Below, piece by piece: positions 25,474 through 34,674 of a DNA stretch of 64,000 nt. The translations under genes and the position numbers were made by a program. The number at the start of each line of letters is the position of its first letter. The first letter of the stretch is position 1. The stretch spans positions 62,001 to 126,000 of the forward strand of contig JAFUWG010000054.1 in the NCBI GenBank assembly GCA_017483605.1, in the 5' to 3' direction. The notes beneath the pieces were generated by a model. It was not told the DNA's origin. It saw only the letters and a list, made by a program, of their open reading frames with translations, and made no database searches. The stretch is from Bacteroidaceae bacterium. Lineage in GTDB: Bacteria; Bacteroidota; Bacteroidia; Bacteroidales; Bacteroidaceae.

Positions 25474-26574
25474 TTACAGGACTCCTTTGCTGCTGGGGAG
25501 TTGGAACTTGTAGATGTCTCGCTTGACAGCCATCTTGATGCTGCGGGCGAGAGCCTTGAAGATACCTTCGATTTTGTGGTGCTCGTTGTCGCCTTCTGCC
25601 TTGATGTTGAGGTTGATGCGGGCGGCATCGCTGAAGGACTTGAAGAAGTGGAGGAACATCTCGGTGGGCATGTCCCCTACTCTTTCCCGCTTAAAGTCGG
25701 CATTCCACACGAGCCAAGGGCGACCGCCGAAGTCGAGTGCCACTTGGCAGAGGCAATCGTCCATGGGGAGGGTGTAGCCGTAAGTGTCTGCGGTGCCGTT
25801 GAGGTCGTAGCCGTAGCGTTCGATGCCTCGCTTGTCGCCAAGAGCCTTGGCAATGCACTCGCCGAGGGCAATGCCGGTATCTTCGATGGTGTGATGCTCA
25901 TCTACATGCAGGTCACCCTCCACATGGATGCGGAGGTCGATAGAGCCATGCTTGCCAATCTGCTCCAGCATGTGGTCGAAGAAGCCCAGCCCTGTGTGGA
26001 TGTCGCACTTGCCGGTACCGTCCAGATTGAGGCTGATGTCGATGTCCGTTTCTCGGGTGGTGCGGCGAACTGAAGCGGTACGCTCTCCTGCAAAGAGAAT
26101 CTCTGCGATTTCATCCCACGACTGCACATTGTCGCCCAAGATGAGGGCTTTGCAACCGAGGTTGACGGCAAGTTGCTTGTCGGTGGGTCGGTCGCCAATG
26201 ACGTAACTGTTGGCAAGGTCGTAGTCGCCCGTCATGTATTTGGTGAGCATGGCGGTGCCGGGCTTGCGAGTGGGCAGATTATCGTGAGGGAAGGAGCGGT
26301 CGATGAGAATGTCGTCGAAGGTGACGCCCTCCCCTTTCAGCGTGTTGAGCATGAGGTTGTGGGTTGGCCAGAAGTCTTCCTCTGGATAGGAGGCTGTGCC
26401 AAGCCCATCCTGATTGCTCACCATGACGAACTCGAAGTCGAGTTTGGTGCGGATGAAGTGAAGGTTGCGGATGACGCCTGGAAGGAACTGAAACTTGTCG
26501 AAGGAGTCAATCTGCTCGTCGGCTGGCTCGACAAGAATGGTGCCATCGCGGTCGATAAAAAGTGCTTGCTTCAT
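25474..26574 (-). CDS. hisB: Bifunctional histidinol-phosphatase / imidazoleglycerol-phosphate dehydratase
   Basis: HisB carries out steps six and eight of histidine synthesis. The N-terminal HAD phosphatase domain (to about residue 165) begins [17 protein letters not shown] with the DxD nucleophile motif. The C-terminal dehydratase domain has [17 protein letters not shown] and [14 protein letters not shown] with the metal-binding histidines, and a second HHK near the end. The 366-residue length matches the fused gammaproteobacterial and Bacteroidetes form. It is the last gene of hisG-hisD-hisC-hisB, 39 bases after hisC, and is followed by a strong terminator. Confidence 0.97.
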   Translation of the reverse strand: MKQALFIDRDGTILVEPADEQIDSFDKFQFLPGVIRNLHFIRTKLDFEFVMVSNQDGLGTASYPEEDFWPTHNLMLNTLKGEGVTFDDILIDRSFPHDNLPTRKPGTAMLTKYMTGDYDLANSYVIGDRPTDKQLAVNLGCKALILGDNVQSWDEIAEILFAGERTASVRRTTRETDIDISLNLDGTGKCDIHTGLGFFDHMLEQIGKHGSIDLRIHVEGDLHVDEHHTIEDTGIALGECIAKALGDKRGIERYGYDLNGTADTYGYTLPMDDCLCQVALDFGGRPWLVWNADFKRERVGDMPTEMFLHFFKSFSDAARINLNIKAEGDNEHHKIEGIFKALARSIKMAVKRDIYKFQLPSSKGVL

Positions 26575-26613
26575 AAATGAAGGATGAAGAGTGAAGAATC
26601 TTGAAGATTGGAA

Positions 26614-27651
26614 CTACACGTACTGGCGGAGTGCTGCCAAGAGTTTTGTGTTTTCGTCTTTGGTTCCGATGGTGATGCGGAGGCAATCGCCACAGAGGTT
26701 GACGCGGCTGCGGTTGCGGACGATGATGCCTCGCTGAACGAGATACTTGTAGATGCCGTTGGCATCGGTGACTCTCGCCAAGAAGAAGTTCGCGTCGGTG
26801 GCAAAGACTTTCTTGCAAATGGGCAGGAAGGCCATCGCTTTGAGCAGGGCATCTCGCTCCTCGAGTATCATGGAGATGTGACGCTGCAAAAGGGTGGCAT
26901 TGCCCAGAATTTCCATCGCCTTGGCTTGTGTGAGGACATTGACGTTGTAGGGGTACTTGACTTTGTTGTAAAGCCCAATGATGTCTTCGCTGGCGAATGC
27001 CATGCCGAGACGGATGCCTGCGGCTGCCCACGCCTTGGAGAAGGTGGCGAGGACGATGAGATTGGGATACTGAGCAATGTCCATGCGGAAGGGGCGCTGG
27101 GTGGAGAAGTCGCTGTATGCCTCATCGACAATGACGATGCCTTGGAACGTCTTGATGACCTGTTCGATTTTCTCCCGCTGAAAGGCGTTGCCAGTGGGGT
27201 TGTTGGGCGAACAGATGAAGATGATTTTGGTGTTGTCGTCGCAGGCGGCAAGCAAAGCATCGGGGTCCATGTCGAAGTCGGCTGTGAGGGGCACCTTGCG
27301 GTACTCCACATCGTTGACATCGGCACAGACTTCGTACATGCCATAGGTGGGGTCTATCGCCACGACGTTGTCCTTGCCCGGACGGCAGAAGATGCGGAAC
27401 GGGAGGTCAATTGCCTCGTCGCTGCCATTGCCCAAGAAGATGTTGCCAACGGGCACGCCCTTCATGGGTGAGATGAGTTGCTTCAACTGTTCCTGCAAGG
27501 GGTCGGGATAACGGTTGACACCATTGGGATAGGGGTTCTCGTTGGCATCGAGAAAGACATCAGCCTTCATGCCCTTGAACTCGTCGCGAGCACAACTGTA
27601 TGGTTTGAGTGCCCAGATGTTGGGACGCACTAATTCTTGAAGAGGTTTCAT
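26614..27651 (-). CDS. hisC: Histidinol-phosphate aminotransferase
   Basis: A PLP enzyme converting imidazole-acetol phosphate to histidinol phosphate. I start it at 27651 ([20 protein letters not shown]), which matches HisC N-termini; an upstream ATG at 27702 would add 17 residues from AT-rich repeat sequence. The product is 345 residues. [12 protein letters not shown] binds cofactor phosphate, SPNNPTGN and VDEAYSDF are conserved, and the PLP lysine lies in [14 protein letters not shown]. It lies between hisD and hisB. Confidence 0.96.
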   Translation of the reverse strand: MKPLQELVRPNIWALKPYSCARDEFKGMKADVFLDANENPYPNGVNRYPDPLQEQLKQLISPMKGVPVGNIFLGNGSDEAIDLPFRIFCRPGKDNVVAIDPTYGMYEVCADVNDVEYRKVPLTADFDMDPDALLAACDDNTKIIFICSPNNPTGNAFQREKIEQVIKTFQGIVIVDEAYSDFSTQRPFRMDIAQYPNLIVLATFSKAWAAAGIRLGMAFASEDIIGLYNKVKYPYNVNVLTQAKAMEILGNATLLQRHISMILEERDALLKAMAFLPICKKVFATDANFFLARVTDANGIYKYLVQRGIIVRNRSRVNLCGDCLRITIGTKDENTKLLAALRQYV

Positions 27652-27654
27652 GTT

Positions 27655-27736
27655 AATGTATAATTGAGAATGTATAATGCATAATTGCCTTTCGGGATGC
27701 ATGACACCGCGGTAGCCTTATTACATATTATACATT
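27655..27736 (-). repeat. AT-rich spacer with decamer repeats between hisD and hisC
   Basis: AATGTATAAT occurs at 27655 and 27669 and its reverse complement ATTATACATT at 27727. This 90-base spacer is the only sizeable gap in the his operon and could pair as a 10-bp stem. No -7 box or T-run terminator is evident. Confidence 0.45.
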
Positions 27737-27741
27737 GTACA

Positions 27742-29022
27742 TTATATATTATTAAGTCTTACGGTCATTGCATTTTTGTGGGCATCGAGTTGCTCCGCCT
27801 CTGCCATCAGTTCGACGGCTCGACCGATGGAACGGATGCCTTGGGCTGTGAGTTCCTGGAAGGTAATCTTGCGACAGAAAGAATCGAGGTTCACGCCGCT
27901 GTACGCCTTGGCATAGCCAGAGGTGGGAAGGGTGTGATTGGTGCCTGAAGCATAGTCGCCAGCCGACTCGCAGGAGTAGTTGCCAAGGAAGACGCTGCCA
28001 GCATTCACCACCCGCTCGGCAAAATCCAGATAGTTCTCGACGGCGAGGATGAGGTGTTCGGGGGCATAGTCGTTGGTCATCTCAAGAGCCTCGTCAATGT
28101 CCCTGACAAGAATCAGTTTGGAATACTGCAAGGACTGCTCGGCTATCTCCTTGCGAGGTAACAAGGAGAGTTGACGGTCAACCTCTGCATTCACCTTGTC
28201 AGCCATCGCCTCGGAGGTGGTGATGAGGATGACCTGCGAGTCGATGCCGTGTTCTGCCTGAGAGAGCAGGTCGGCTGCCACAAAGACGGGATTGGCGGTA
28301 TCATCTGCCACCACAGCCACCTCGGATGGGCCTGCCGGCATGTCAATTGCCACCTCGTGCAAACTGACCTGCTGCTTGGCTGCCATGACGAACTGATTGC
28401 CCGGGCCAAAAATCTTGCTGACCTTGGGCACAGATTCTGTTCCGTATGCCATGGCGCCGATGGCTTGAACGCCACCTGCCTTGAAAATTCGGCTGACTCC
28501 CGCTACCTTGGCGGCAACCAGAATGGCTGGATTCACCTTGCCTTCGCGGTTGGGAGGGGTGCAGAGAACTATCTCCTGACATCCGGCAATCTTGGCTGGT
28601 GTAGCAAGCATGAGAACGGTGGAGAAAAGCGGTGCGGTGCCTCCTGGGATGTAAAGTCCGACCCGCTCGATGGGCACAGACTTCTGCCAACAGACAACGC
28701 CTGGGGCTGTCTCGACCTTTTCGCCTTGGAACTTCTGCGAGGCATGAAACTTCTGGATGTTGGAGTGAGCGAGCACGAGGGCGTCTTTCAGTTCGTTGGA
28801 CACCAGAGCATCCGCCTCTGCCATTTCCGCCTCGGAAACAGCGAGGGAGTCAAGGGCCACATGGTCGAACTTCTGCTCAAACGCTTTCACCGCGGCATCC
28901 CCTTCCTGCTGAATCTTGTCGAGCACCGTCTTCACAGTGTCACGCAGTTCGGAGGCATCGCGATGAGGACGCTGGAGCAGCGCCGTCCATTCTGCCCTGT
29001 TGGGATATCTTACAATCTTCAT
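27742..29022 (-). CDS. hisD: Histidinol dehydrogenase
   Basis: HisD oxidises histidinol to histidine in two NAD-dependent steps. The 426-residue form begins MKIVRYPNRAEWTALLQRP at 29022. Its ATG overlaps the hisG stop by one base (TGATG), so the two are translationally coupled; a longer reading upstream would run inside hisG. Conserved stretches include FGPGNQFVMAAKQQV, DMPAGPSEVAVVADD and GSVFLGNYSCESAGDYASG, and the zinc-binding HGID region in LLSQAEHGIDS. Length matches the family. Confidence 0.96.
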   Translation of the reverse strand: MKIVRYPNRAEWTALLQRPHRDASELRDTVKTVLDKIQQEGDAAVKAFEQKFDHVALDSLAVSEAEMAEADALVSNELKDALVLAHSNIQKFHASQKFQGEKVETAPGVVCWQKSVPIERVGLYIPGGTAPLFSTVLMLATPAKIAGCQEIVLCTPPNREGKVNPAILVAAKVAGVSRIFKAGGVQAIGAMAYGTESVPKVSKIFGPGNQFVMAAKQQVSLHEVAIDMPAGPSEVAVVADDTANPVFVAADLLSQAEHGIDSQVILITTSEAMADKVNAEVDRQLSLLPRKEIAEQSLQYSKLILVRDIDEALEMTNDYAPEHLILAVENYLDFAERVVNAGSVFLGNYSCESAGDYASGTNHTLPTSGYAKAYSGVNLDSFCRKITFQELTAQGIRSIGRAVELMAEAEQLDAHKNAMTVRLNNI

Positions 29023-29873
29023 CAGAGTATCATCTTTTCGATAGGTGTAACAAGGATTCCTTCTGCTCCGAGCGACTTGAGTTGACCCACAATCTCCCAG
29101 AAGTGTTTCTCGTCGAGCACGGCATGAACGGAACACCAGTCTTCATCCGCCAGCGGAATGATGGTGGGACTCTTCAAGCCCGGCAGCACCTTGACGATTT
29201 CGGCCAAACGTGCCTTGGGAGCATTCATGCGTACATATTTCTTATCTTCGGCAATCAGCACAGACTCGATGCGGAAAAGGAGGTCGTCGAGGATGGCTTT
29301 CTTCTCGTCGGAAAGATGGGGGTTGCCAATAAGCAATGCCTCGCTCTTCATCACCACTTCCACTTCCTTCAGGTTGTTGCTGACGAGCGTTGAGCCCGAA
29401 CTTACGATGTCGAAGATGCCATCTGCCAAGCCGATGCCCGGAGCAATCTCGACAGAGCCTTGAATGACATGGATTTCGGTCTTTACGCCCTTCTCCTGCA
29501 AGAACTTCTTGAGAATGACGGGGTATGACGTGGCGATTTTCTTGCCGTTGAACCACTCTACACCTGGGTAATCGACTGCCTTGGGGATGGCAAGGGAGAT
29601 GCGGCACTTGCTGAAGCCTAAACGCTTCACCACATCGGCACTCTCGCCCCGCTCGACAAACTCGTTCTCGCCCACGATGCCGACATCTGCCACGCCGTCT
29701 GCCACGGTTTGAGGAATGTCATCATCACGAAGGAAGAGCACTTCCAAGGGGAAGTTGGAGGACTGAACCAGCAACGTGCGTTTGCTGGAACTCACTTTGA
29801 TGCCTGTCTCTTTGAGAAGATTCATGGTGTCTTCGAAGAGACGACCTTTTGATTGTACTGCTATGCGTAACAT
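29022..29873 (-). CDS. hisG: ATP phosphoribosyltransferase, long form
   Basis: HisG joins ATP and PRPP in the first step of histidine synthesis. At 283 residues it is the long form, with a C-terminal regulatory ACT-like domain (about residues 205-283, ending EGILVTPIEKMIL) that binds histidine, so no HisZ partner is needed. The catalytic part has MLRIAVQSKGRLFEDTMNLL and the SSGSTLVSNNLKEVE phosphate-binding loop. It is the first gene of the his operon. I see no leader peptide, attenuator or riboswitch in the 44 bases upstream. Confidence 0.96.
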   Translation of the reverse strand: MLRIAVQSKGRLFEDTMNLLKETGIKVSSSKRTLLVQSSNFPLEVLFLRDDDIPQTVADGVADVGIVGENEFVERGESADVVKRLGFSKCRISLAIPKAVDYPGVEWFNGKKIATSYPVILKKFLQEKGVKTEIHVIQGSVEIAPGIGLADGIFDIVSSGSTLVSNNLKEVEVVMKSEALLIGNPHLSDEKKAILDDLLFRIESVLIAEDKKYVRMNAPKARLAEIVKVLPGLKSPTIIPLADEDWCSVHAVLDEKHFWEIVGQLKSLGAEGILVTPIEKMIL

Positions 29874-29917
29874 ATCTATAATAGGTGATTTTCAATGATG
29901 AATAAATGGAATGATTG

Positions 29918-31087
29918 TTAATTGAGTGCTCCCTGAAAAGTCATGATGGACTTGCTGGAAGGGATATAAGTGGCTATGTATGGATGTCGACGATGGGGGT
30001 CGTCGTGTCGGAAAAACTCCAAGATGGAACTGTAGGGATAGCGACTCGTGTCGAACACAATGTAGTCATAATCTCTGTACAGCACATCCGTACTGGGCTT
30101 ATCTCCCAAACGGGAATGGAACACATCGTACTTGAAATGATGCTTCTCGGCAATTTGCTTCATCTCGTCGAGATTCTGCCCGTCACTCACAATCAGGAAC
30201 TTATACTGCTCTATCTCCTGCGAACGACGTGAGAGGGCTCGTGTCTTCTGCATGATGTAGGACACAACTCCTTTCAGCACAATCGTCAACGTGATGGGCA
30301 TGGAGTAGATGAAACTATAGTGGGCATAATGCTTCTTGAAGAAGATAATCATCGCCTTGTGGAAGGCATTGACATATCGCAGAGAGTCCTTCTTGGTGCT
30401 CTCGCCCTTATAGTGCAGGATGTAGGTGGGCAAGTAATAGTTCTGATAGCCTGCTTGCAGCACCCGATAACTCAAATCGATGTCTTCGCCATACATGAAG
30501 AAGGTCTCGTCGAACAATCCGACCTTGTCAATCGCCTCTTTGCGGACAAACATAAAGGCTCCGCTCACAATCTCGATGGGATTGATGGATTGCTTGTTCA
30601 GATACTGCATGTAGTACCTGCCAAAGAGTCGGCTCTTCGGGAACAACGTCCCTAAGCCCGACATCTTGCAGAATGCCACAAAGGGCGTAGGGATGCCACG
30701 GCGTGACTCTGGAGCAAAAGAGCCATCCACCTTCAACATGCCCACACCGCACATACCCGCCTGGGGATTCTTGTCCATGAAGTCGATGCACTCTCGCAGG
30801 GTACTCTCGCCGAGGAAGGTGTCGGGATTCAGCAGCAGCACATATTCTCCACGTGCCTCGCGAAGAGCCTGATTGTTGGCTCTGGAGAAGCCCACGTTCT
30901 CCTGATTCTCAATGTAGCGCACCCACGGGAACTTCCCTTTCAGATAAGGCATAGAGTCGTCCGTGCTGTTGTTGTCAACCACAAACACCTCGCCACACAC
31001 ACCACACAGAGCCTTCTCTACCGAGAGCAAGCATTGCTCAAGGTAGTAGCGGACATTATAATTTACTATGACAATGGAGAGTTTCAC
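29918..31087 (-). CDS. Glycosyltransferase family 2 with C-terminal membrane segment
   Basis: A 389-residue protein starting with GTG: MKLSIVIVNYNVRYYLEQCL, VDNNSTDDS, and NPDTFLG with the DXD. This is the pattern of rhamnosyltransferase-like GT2 enzymes. A hydrophobic segment near residues 255-280 (IYSMPITLTIVLKGVVSYI) may hold it at the inner membrane, followed by a 115-residue tail of unknown role often seen in Bacteroidetes members. Only 44 bases separate it from hisG downstream, so his transcription could read through from here. Acceptor and sugar unknown. Confidence 0.85.
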   Translation of the reverse strand: MKLSIVIVNYNVRYYLEQCLLSVEKALCGVCGEVFVVDNNSTDDSMPYLKGKFPWVRYIENQENVGFSRANNQALREARGEYVLLLNPDTFLGESTLRECIDFMDKNPQAGMCGVGMLKVDGSFAPESRRGIPTPFVAFCKMSGLGTLFPKSRLFGRYYMQYLNKQSINPIEIVSGAFMFVRKEAIDKVGLFDETFFMYGEDIDLSYRVLQAGYQNYYLPTYILHYKGESTKKDSLRYVNAFHKAMIIFFKKHYAHYSFIYSMPITLTIVLKGVVSYIMQKTRALSRRSQEIEQYKFLIVSDGQNLDEMKQIAEKHHFKYDVFHSRLGDKPSTDVLYRDYDYIVFDTSRYPYSSILEFFRHDDPHRRHPYIATYIPSSKSIMTFQGALN

Positions 31088-31109
31088 CTTAAAAAATCAG
31101 AGAACTATT

Positions 31110-31562
31110 TTAATCGTTATTTACCGTTTCGAGAAAAGCATCTATCTTGCTTTTTGAAGGCCAGCAATACAGCGTGGCAGCAAGTGTTATCAAAGCACAG
31201 AATGCGGCACTGACACTGGTGGCAAGATAATACACCACGATGCAGAACACCACCACCAGACACAAAATGAGCATTCTCAGCCCACTCCACACATGATATG
31301 CCGTCAGAGCCTCGTCGTTGTTCATGCGGCGTAGGCCTCTCGTTGTATTCAGCGTGAACAACTTGACGGCAAGCGGAATGCCGATAACGGTCAGCACGAT
31401 AGCAATTGCATTGAGAACAAACTCCTCGTTCGTAGCGGGCTGCACCCATCCATTCGGAATCACGTCCAACTCGCCCAGCACCACAGCCACCGCTGCAATC
31501 ACCCACACTGCCACCACCTCAATCTTCAATAAACGGAGCAGTTTCTCTACATATTTTTCCAT
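31110..31562 (-). CDS. Four-helix membrane protein of unknown function
   Basis: A 150-residue protein with four hydrophobic segments: about residues 14-32 (EVVAVWVIAAVAVVLGEL), 49-68, 95-112 and 114-130. The short polar ends are lysine and acid rich. I recognise no family. It lies 22 bases before the GT2 gene and 35 bases after recR on the same strand, so it is probably cotranscribed with both. No charged residues within helices suggest a transporter mechanism. Confidence 0.65.
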   Translation of the reverse strand: MEKYVEKLLRLLKIEVVAVWVIAAVAVVLGELDVIPNGWVQPATNEEFVLNAIAIVLTVIGIPLAVKLFTLNTTRGLRRMNNDEALTAYHVWSGLRMLILCLVVVFCIVVYYLATSVSAAFCALITLAATLYCWPSKSKIDAFLETVNND

Positions 31563-31597
31563 ACTATATTTTCGTTATTCTTGATTTTATTCAGTCC

Positions 31598-32215
31598 TTA
31601 TTTCCCGGTGAAAGGAACTCGGTTAATCAGCGAACGTCCAAGCGTCACCTCGTCCGTGTACTGCAACTCGTCATTGATGCTCATGCCACGTGCCAACACG
31701 GTCAACTTCACCTCTGGATACTTCATCAACTTCCGGAAGATGTAAAAGTTGGTCGCATCACCCTCCATCGTCGAACTCAAAGCCAGAATCACCTCTTCCA
31801 CCCCACCTTTATCGACACGCTCCACCAGACTTTCAATCTCCAGTTGGCTCGGCCCCACACCATCCATCGGCGAAATCACGCCACCCAGCACATGGTACAA
31901 GCCCCGATACTGCTGTGTCTGCTCAATCGCCATCACGTCCTGCACATTCTCCACCACACAGATGGTTGCCGCATCACGACTGGGATTGGAACAAATCTGG
32001 CACACATCCTCATCGCTGATGTTGTGGCAGACGTGGCAATAATGCACGTCGTGACACAACGTAGAAATGGCATCGCTGAACGCATCCACCTTGTCCACGT
32101 CCAGACGCAACATGTGCAGCACAAGTCGCATCGCCGTCTTACGTCCGATACCGGGCAACTTGGCAAACTCATCCACGGCACGTTCGAGCAACGCTGACGA
32201 ATACTGCTGATTCAT
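31598..32215 (-). CDS. recR: Recombination protein RecR
   Basis: RecR works with RecO and RecF to load RecA at gaps. The start is set at 32215 ([20 protein letters not shown]), because a TAnnTTTG box at 32247-32254 would put transcription start near 32240, leaving no leader for the upstream ATG at 32245. The product is 205 residues. It has the HhH segment [18 protein letters not shown], a four-cysteine zinc finger ([16 protein letters not shown]), and a Toprim domain with [13 protein letters not shown]. Length matches the family. Confidence 0.96.
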   Translation of the reverse strand: MNQQYSSALLERAVDEFAKLPGIGRKTAMRLVLHMLRLDVDKVDAFSDAISTLCHDVHYCHVCHNISDEDVCQICSNPSRDAATICVVENVQDVMAIEQTQQYRGLYHVLGGVISPMDGVGPSQLEIESLVERVDKGGVEEVILALSSTMEGDATNFYIFRKLMKYPEVKLTVLARGMSINDELQYTDEVTLGRSLINRVPFTGK

Positions 32216-32246
32216 TTCCTTTGTTGTATCTTCTGAAAAATTCATG

Positions 32247-32254
32247 CAAAGGTA
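32247..32254 (-). promoter_or_regulatory. recR -7 box
   Basis: On the minus strand it reads TACCTTTG. The resulting start of transcription decides in favour of the 32215 start codon of recR. Confidence 0.6.
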
Positions 32255-32344
32255 CGAAAAAATCGGCTAAGTATGTGTAGAGAGAACTTGTTTTCTTTGC
32301 CGAACACTTGTTTTTTATGGAATAAGCCCGCTTTTTTCGGTGGG

Positions 32345-32389
32345 GCAGCAAAGAAAAATGCACCCGTAAATGGTCTTTTACGGATGCAT
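32345..32389 (-). terminator. Terminator of the YtxH/holin-like operon
   Basis: Arms ATGCA plus CCGTAAA (32358-32370) and TTTACGG plus TGCAT (32377-32389) pair with one C-A mismatch; reading the minus strand, the stem is followed by TTTTTCTTT. It lies 24 bases past the stop at 32413. Confidence 0.75.
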
Positions 32390-32412
32390 CAAGTCAAAAC
32401 GTCACATGCAGG

Positions 32413-32652
32413 TTACAAAAACTTCGACAGGAACTTAAAGGCCCCCCTGAATGTCTTGAAGACCTTATATCCCGTCATGACATAACCCACATAATTCATG
32501 TACTTATTGGACGAATTGTAGAAAAGACTGTTGCTCGGCATGAAGTCTTCCGTCACGTCATACTTCAGCCTGTCCATTCCATTGACAATCTGCCGCTTCG
32601 TCTTCTGCTTCTCGGCTCGAATCTCGGCGAGCGAGGAATATGGCTTCTTCAT
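32413..32652 (-). CDS. Small conserved-type hypothetical protein (79 residues)
   Basis: The product begins MKKPYSSLAEIRAEKQKTKR and ends in a helical, lysine and phenylalanine rich tail (VFKTFRGAFKFLSKFL). It has no signal peptide, and a single weak hydrophobic stretch near residues 52-65. Its ATG overlaps the stop of the holin-like gene as ATGA, so the two are translationally coupled. I do not recognise the family; in Bacteroidales such a gene commonly follows YtxH and holin-like genes and may act with them at the membrane. Confidence 0.65.
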   Translation of the reverse strand: MKKPYSSLAEIRAEKQKTKRQIVNGMDRLKYDVTEDFMPSNSLFYNSSNKYMNYVGYVMTGYKVFKTFRGAFKFLSKFL

Positions 32653-33104
32653 CGTTCACCTCCTTCCTCGTCATAGTCGCCCAACTCGTCGGCAAGACTT
32701 TTTGCCAACTCGTGCAACTCGGCAGAATGGTCGTTCTTCGCCATAAACTGCTCCGTCAGGCTTGGCCCCTCCAGCAACTGCTGGCTGAAGAGCCTCACCA
32801 TCTGAGACTCAATGAGAGGTTTCCGCAGCAAGAACGCCAACACAATGATAAGCACCAGAACACCGCCCACAATATAGTAACTGACCCTCTCATTGCCCGT
32901 CAGCAGTGTGAGTGATTTCACCACGCCCGTGCTGAGGAAAAAGATAGCGCTCGTAGCCAAGGCGAACGTGACTGCTGCCAAGATGACACAGGTCGTCACC
33001 ACTGTCAACTTGTCCGTCGCCTCCAGACGCAGATAGCGTTCAAGCCGATAGATGACTCCTCTCAGGTCGTCAGCGACCCTACTCGATGTTCCTTGACTTT
33101 GCAT
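32649..33104 (-). CDS. Phage-holin-like (holin superfamily III type) membrane protein
   Basis: A 151-residue protein. An N-terminal amphipathic part (VADDLRGVIYRLERYLRLEA) is followed by two close membrane helices at about residues 33-60 and 72-95, then an acidic C-terminus ending DEEGGER. This layout fits the widespread housekeeping holin-superfamily proteins found next to YtxH genes, which are thought to act in envelope stress, not lysis. It overlaps the next gene by four bases and follows the YtxH gene by 38 bases. Confidence 0.7.
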   Translation of the reverse strand: MQSQGTSSRVADDLRGVIYRLERYLRLEATDKLTVVTTCVILAAVTFALATSAIFFLSTGVVKSLTLLTGNERVSYYIVGGVLVLIIVLAFLLRKPLIESQMVRLFSQQLLEGPSLTEQFMAKNDHSAELHELAKSLADELGDYDEEGGER

Positions 33105-33142
33105 ACTATCGTATAGTATTGTACACGCGAACGTTCACGCCG

Positions 33143-33385
33143 CTACTCTGCATCGAAATCCTCTGCAGGCACAGCCTCTTTCTTCTTGCCGATGTTCTTG
33201 ATTTCTTCCACCAGTTTGTCGAAACTTGCCTTGTCCAGTTTCACACCGCGCTTCTCAAGAGCCTCCTTGATTTTTGCACGCTGGTCTTCACCTTTTTCTG
33301 GAGCAAAAAGAAGTCCTACTGCTGCTCCTGCCACTGCACCACCAATGAAAGCGGCTGCCAGTGCGATACCATCACCTTTAGTCAT
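33143..33385 (-). CDS. YtxH domain protein
   Basis: An 80-residue protein with one glycine and alanine rich membrane helix (AAAFIGGAVAGAAVGLLFAP) followed by EKGEDQRAKIKEALEKRG, the YtxH signature of a short helix then a charged amphipathic segment. YtxH proteins are general-stress related in Firmicutes; the role in Bacteroidetes is unknown. It is the first gene of a three-gene operon with the holin-like and 79-residue proteins. A -7 box lies 67 bases upstream. Confidence 0.85.
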   Translation of the reverse strand: MTKGDGIALAAAFIGGAVAGAAVGLLFAPEKGEDQRAKIKEALEKRGVKLDKASFDKLVEEIKNIGKKKEAVPAEDFDAE

Positions 33386-33451
33386 AAGTCAGAAAGTTTT
33401 TTAAGGTTTATAATGTTGTTAATACAAATTCATTTTTATCAAATCATGTGC

Positions 33452-33459
33452 CAAAGATA
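33452..33459 (-). promoter_or_regulatory. -7 box of the YtxH operon
   Basis: The minus strand reads TATCTTTG, a TAnnTTTG match, giving a leader of about 60 bases. No good -33 box. Confidence 0.5.
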
Positions 33460-33521
33460 CAACTTTCCACGTTAAAAACATCACAATTTAGGATGTTTAA
33501 CTTTTTTTTGCACACATCTCT

Positions 33522-33552
33522 TTTGAAGTCTGACAAATAAGACCTAACTTTG
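33522..33552 (+). promoter_or_regulatory. Promoter of the SPOR lipoprotein gene
   Basis: TTTG at 33522-33525, a 19-base spacer and TAACTTTG at 33545-33552 match both elements of the Bacteroidetes consensus. The ATG is 64 bases downstream. Confidence 0.85.
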
Positions 33553-33616
33553 TAGTGCCTCTAAGTAGAAAAAAATAAAAATCATTCAATCTTAAATACA
33601 CAAAAAACTTACGATT

Positions 33617-34105
33617 ATGAAAAAATCTCTCATGATGGGTGTAGCACTCGTTGCAGCCCTTGCATTCGTATCATGCAAATCTTCCGAAAGCAGTTACAAG
33701 AAGGCTTATGAAAAAGCCAAGGCTCAGGAAATGGCTCAAACCGTGACCACCACAACAGATCAGGTGGAGACAGCCCCTGTGACAGTCACTCCCGTTGTCA
33801 CCACACCAACCACCACCGTTGCCAACACGGCCAACGACCGTCAGGAGCGTCTCAACGTCATGAACGGCGGCACCCTCAAGGCATTCAACGTGGTTTGCGG
33901 CTCCTTCAGCAATGTTGACAACGCCAACAACCTCCGCAACACCCTCGTTGCCAAAGGCTATTCCGCACAGGTAGCACAGAATCCCGAAACTGGCATGTAT
34001 CGAGTTGTTGCCACTTCTTTCGACGACCGTGCAGCCGCCATCAGTTCACGCGACCAACTCCGCGGCACCTATCCCGATGCCTGGATTCTCTATCGCACCT
34101 ACTAA
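33617..34105 (+). CDS. SPOR-domain lipoprotein
   Basis: A 162-residue lipoprotein: signal peptide MKKSLMMGVALVAALAFVSC with the lipobox Cys20, a Thr/Val/Pro-rich linker at about residues 40-70, and a C-terminal SPOR domain (FNVVCGSFSNVDNANNLRNT through YRVVATSFDDRAAAI). SPOR domains bind glycan strands lacking stem peptides at division sites. The protein would therefore sit in an envelope membrane and touch septal peptidoglycan. It is monocistronic, with its own promoter and terminator. Confidence 0.9.
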   Translation: MKKSLMMGVALVAALAFVSCKSSESSYKKAYEKAKAQEMAQTVTTTTDQVETAPVTVTPVVTTPTTTVANTANDRQERLNVMNGGTLKAFNVVCGSFSNVDNANNLRNTLVAKGYSAQVAQNPETGMYRVVATSFDDRAAAISSRDQLRGTYPDAWILYRTY

Positions 34106-34143
34106 TCCACACTTTTGAGCATTAACACACTTTTCTACATAGC

Positions 34144-34178
34144 AAAAGGCAGCCGAGTGCATTCGGCTGCCTTTTTTT
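34144..34178 (+). terminator. Terminator of the SPOR gene
   Basis: A 13-bp perfect stem (34144-34156 with 34163-34175), six-base loop, T run through 34178. Confidence 0.93.
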
Positions 34179-34260
34179 GTTGCCCATCAGCCCAACCCTC
34201 GTCGCTGCCGCCATGTCAATTTTGTCTCCGCTAAAACGGCGTGCAGGAAGCGTCGAAAGT

Positions 34261-34321
34261 GGTCTGAGTCAGACCGCCTCGGTGGTGTGACTCAGACCAC
34301 CCGGGCGGTGTGAGTCACACC
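34261..34321 (+). repeat. Three-unit 15-bp dyad array, TGAGTCA type, copy 2
   Basis: GGTCTGAGTCAGACC at 34261, GGTGTGACTCAGACC at 34284 and GGTGTGAGTCACACC at 34307 start exactly 23 bp apart. The first spacer, GCCTCGGT, is identical to that in the 25.3 kb copy and the second, ACCCGGGC, is close. All six units of both copies differ only by C/G at positions 4, 8 and 12. The gene-free stretch 34106-34674 also holds a terminator and a promoter; 34330-34560 is G-rich with nothing I recognise. Confidence 0.9.
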
Positions 34322-34580
34322 ACTTCAGAGGTGACGAGCGTGTCATTTTGTCCTATTGCGGGAGAGGGGTGAAGGGGATGCCGGGGGACGTTCTTGAGGG
34401 GGATGTGGATTCGATGCCCGTGCATGAGCCTTTCGTTCGGTGCAGCCGATTGGTATGCGTCGGGGCATCATGAGGGGGTGGTTTTGGGAGGAGAAAATGA
34501 CAGAGGAAGGGGGTGATTTTGGGGTTTATCTGCCGCAGAAGGGTCGATTTTGGGCGAGAGAGGCAGAAAGCAGGGTGTGT

Positions 34581-34614
34581 TTTGGTGTGCTTCGACAAAA
34601 AATTTGTAACTTTG
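34581..34614 (+). promoter_or_regulatory. Promoter of the AGCS symporter
   Basis: TTTG at 34581-34584 and TAACTTTG at 34607-34614 with a 22-base spacer. This places the transcript start near 34621 and rules out start codons upstream of it. Confidence 0.65.
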
Positions 34615-34674
34615 TGGTCGATTTGTTCCCGCATGGGGAACGAGCAGGTATCACTAAACGAGCACAAAAGGCAA

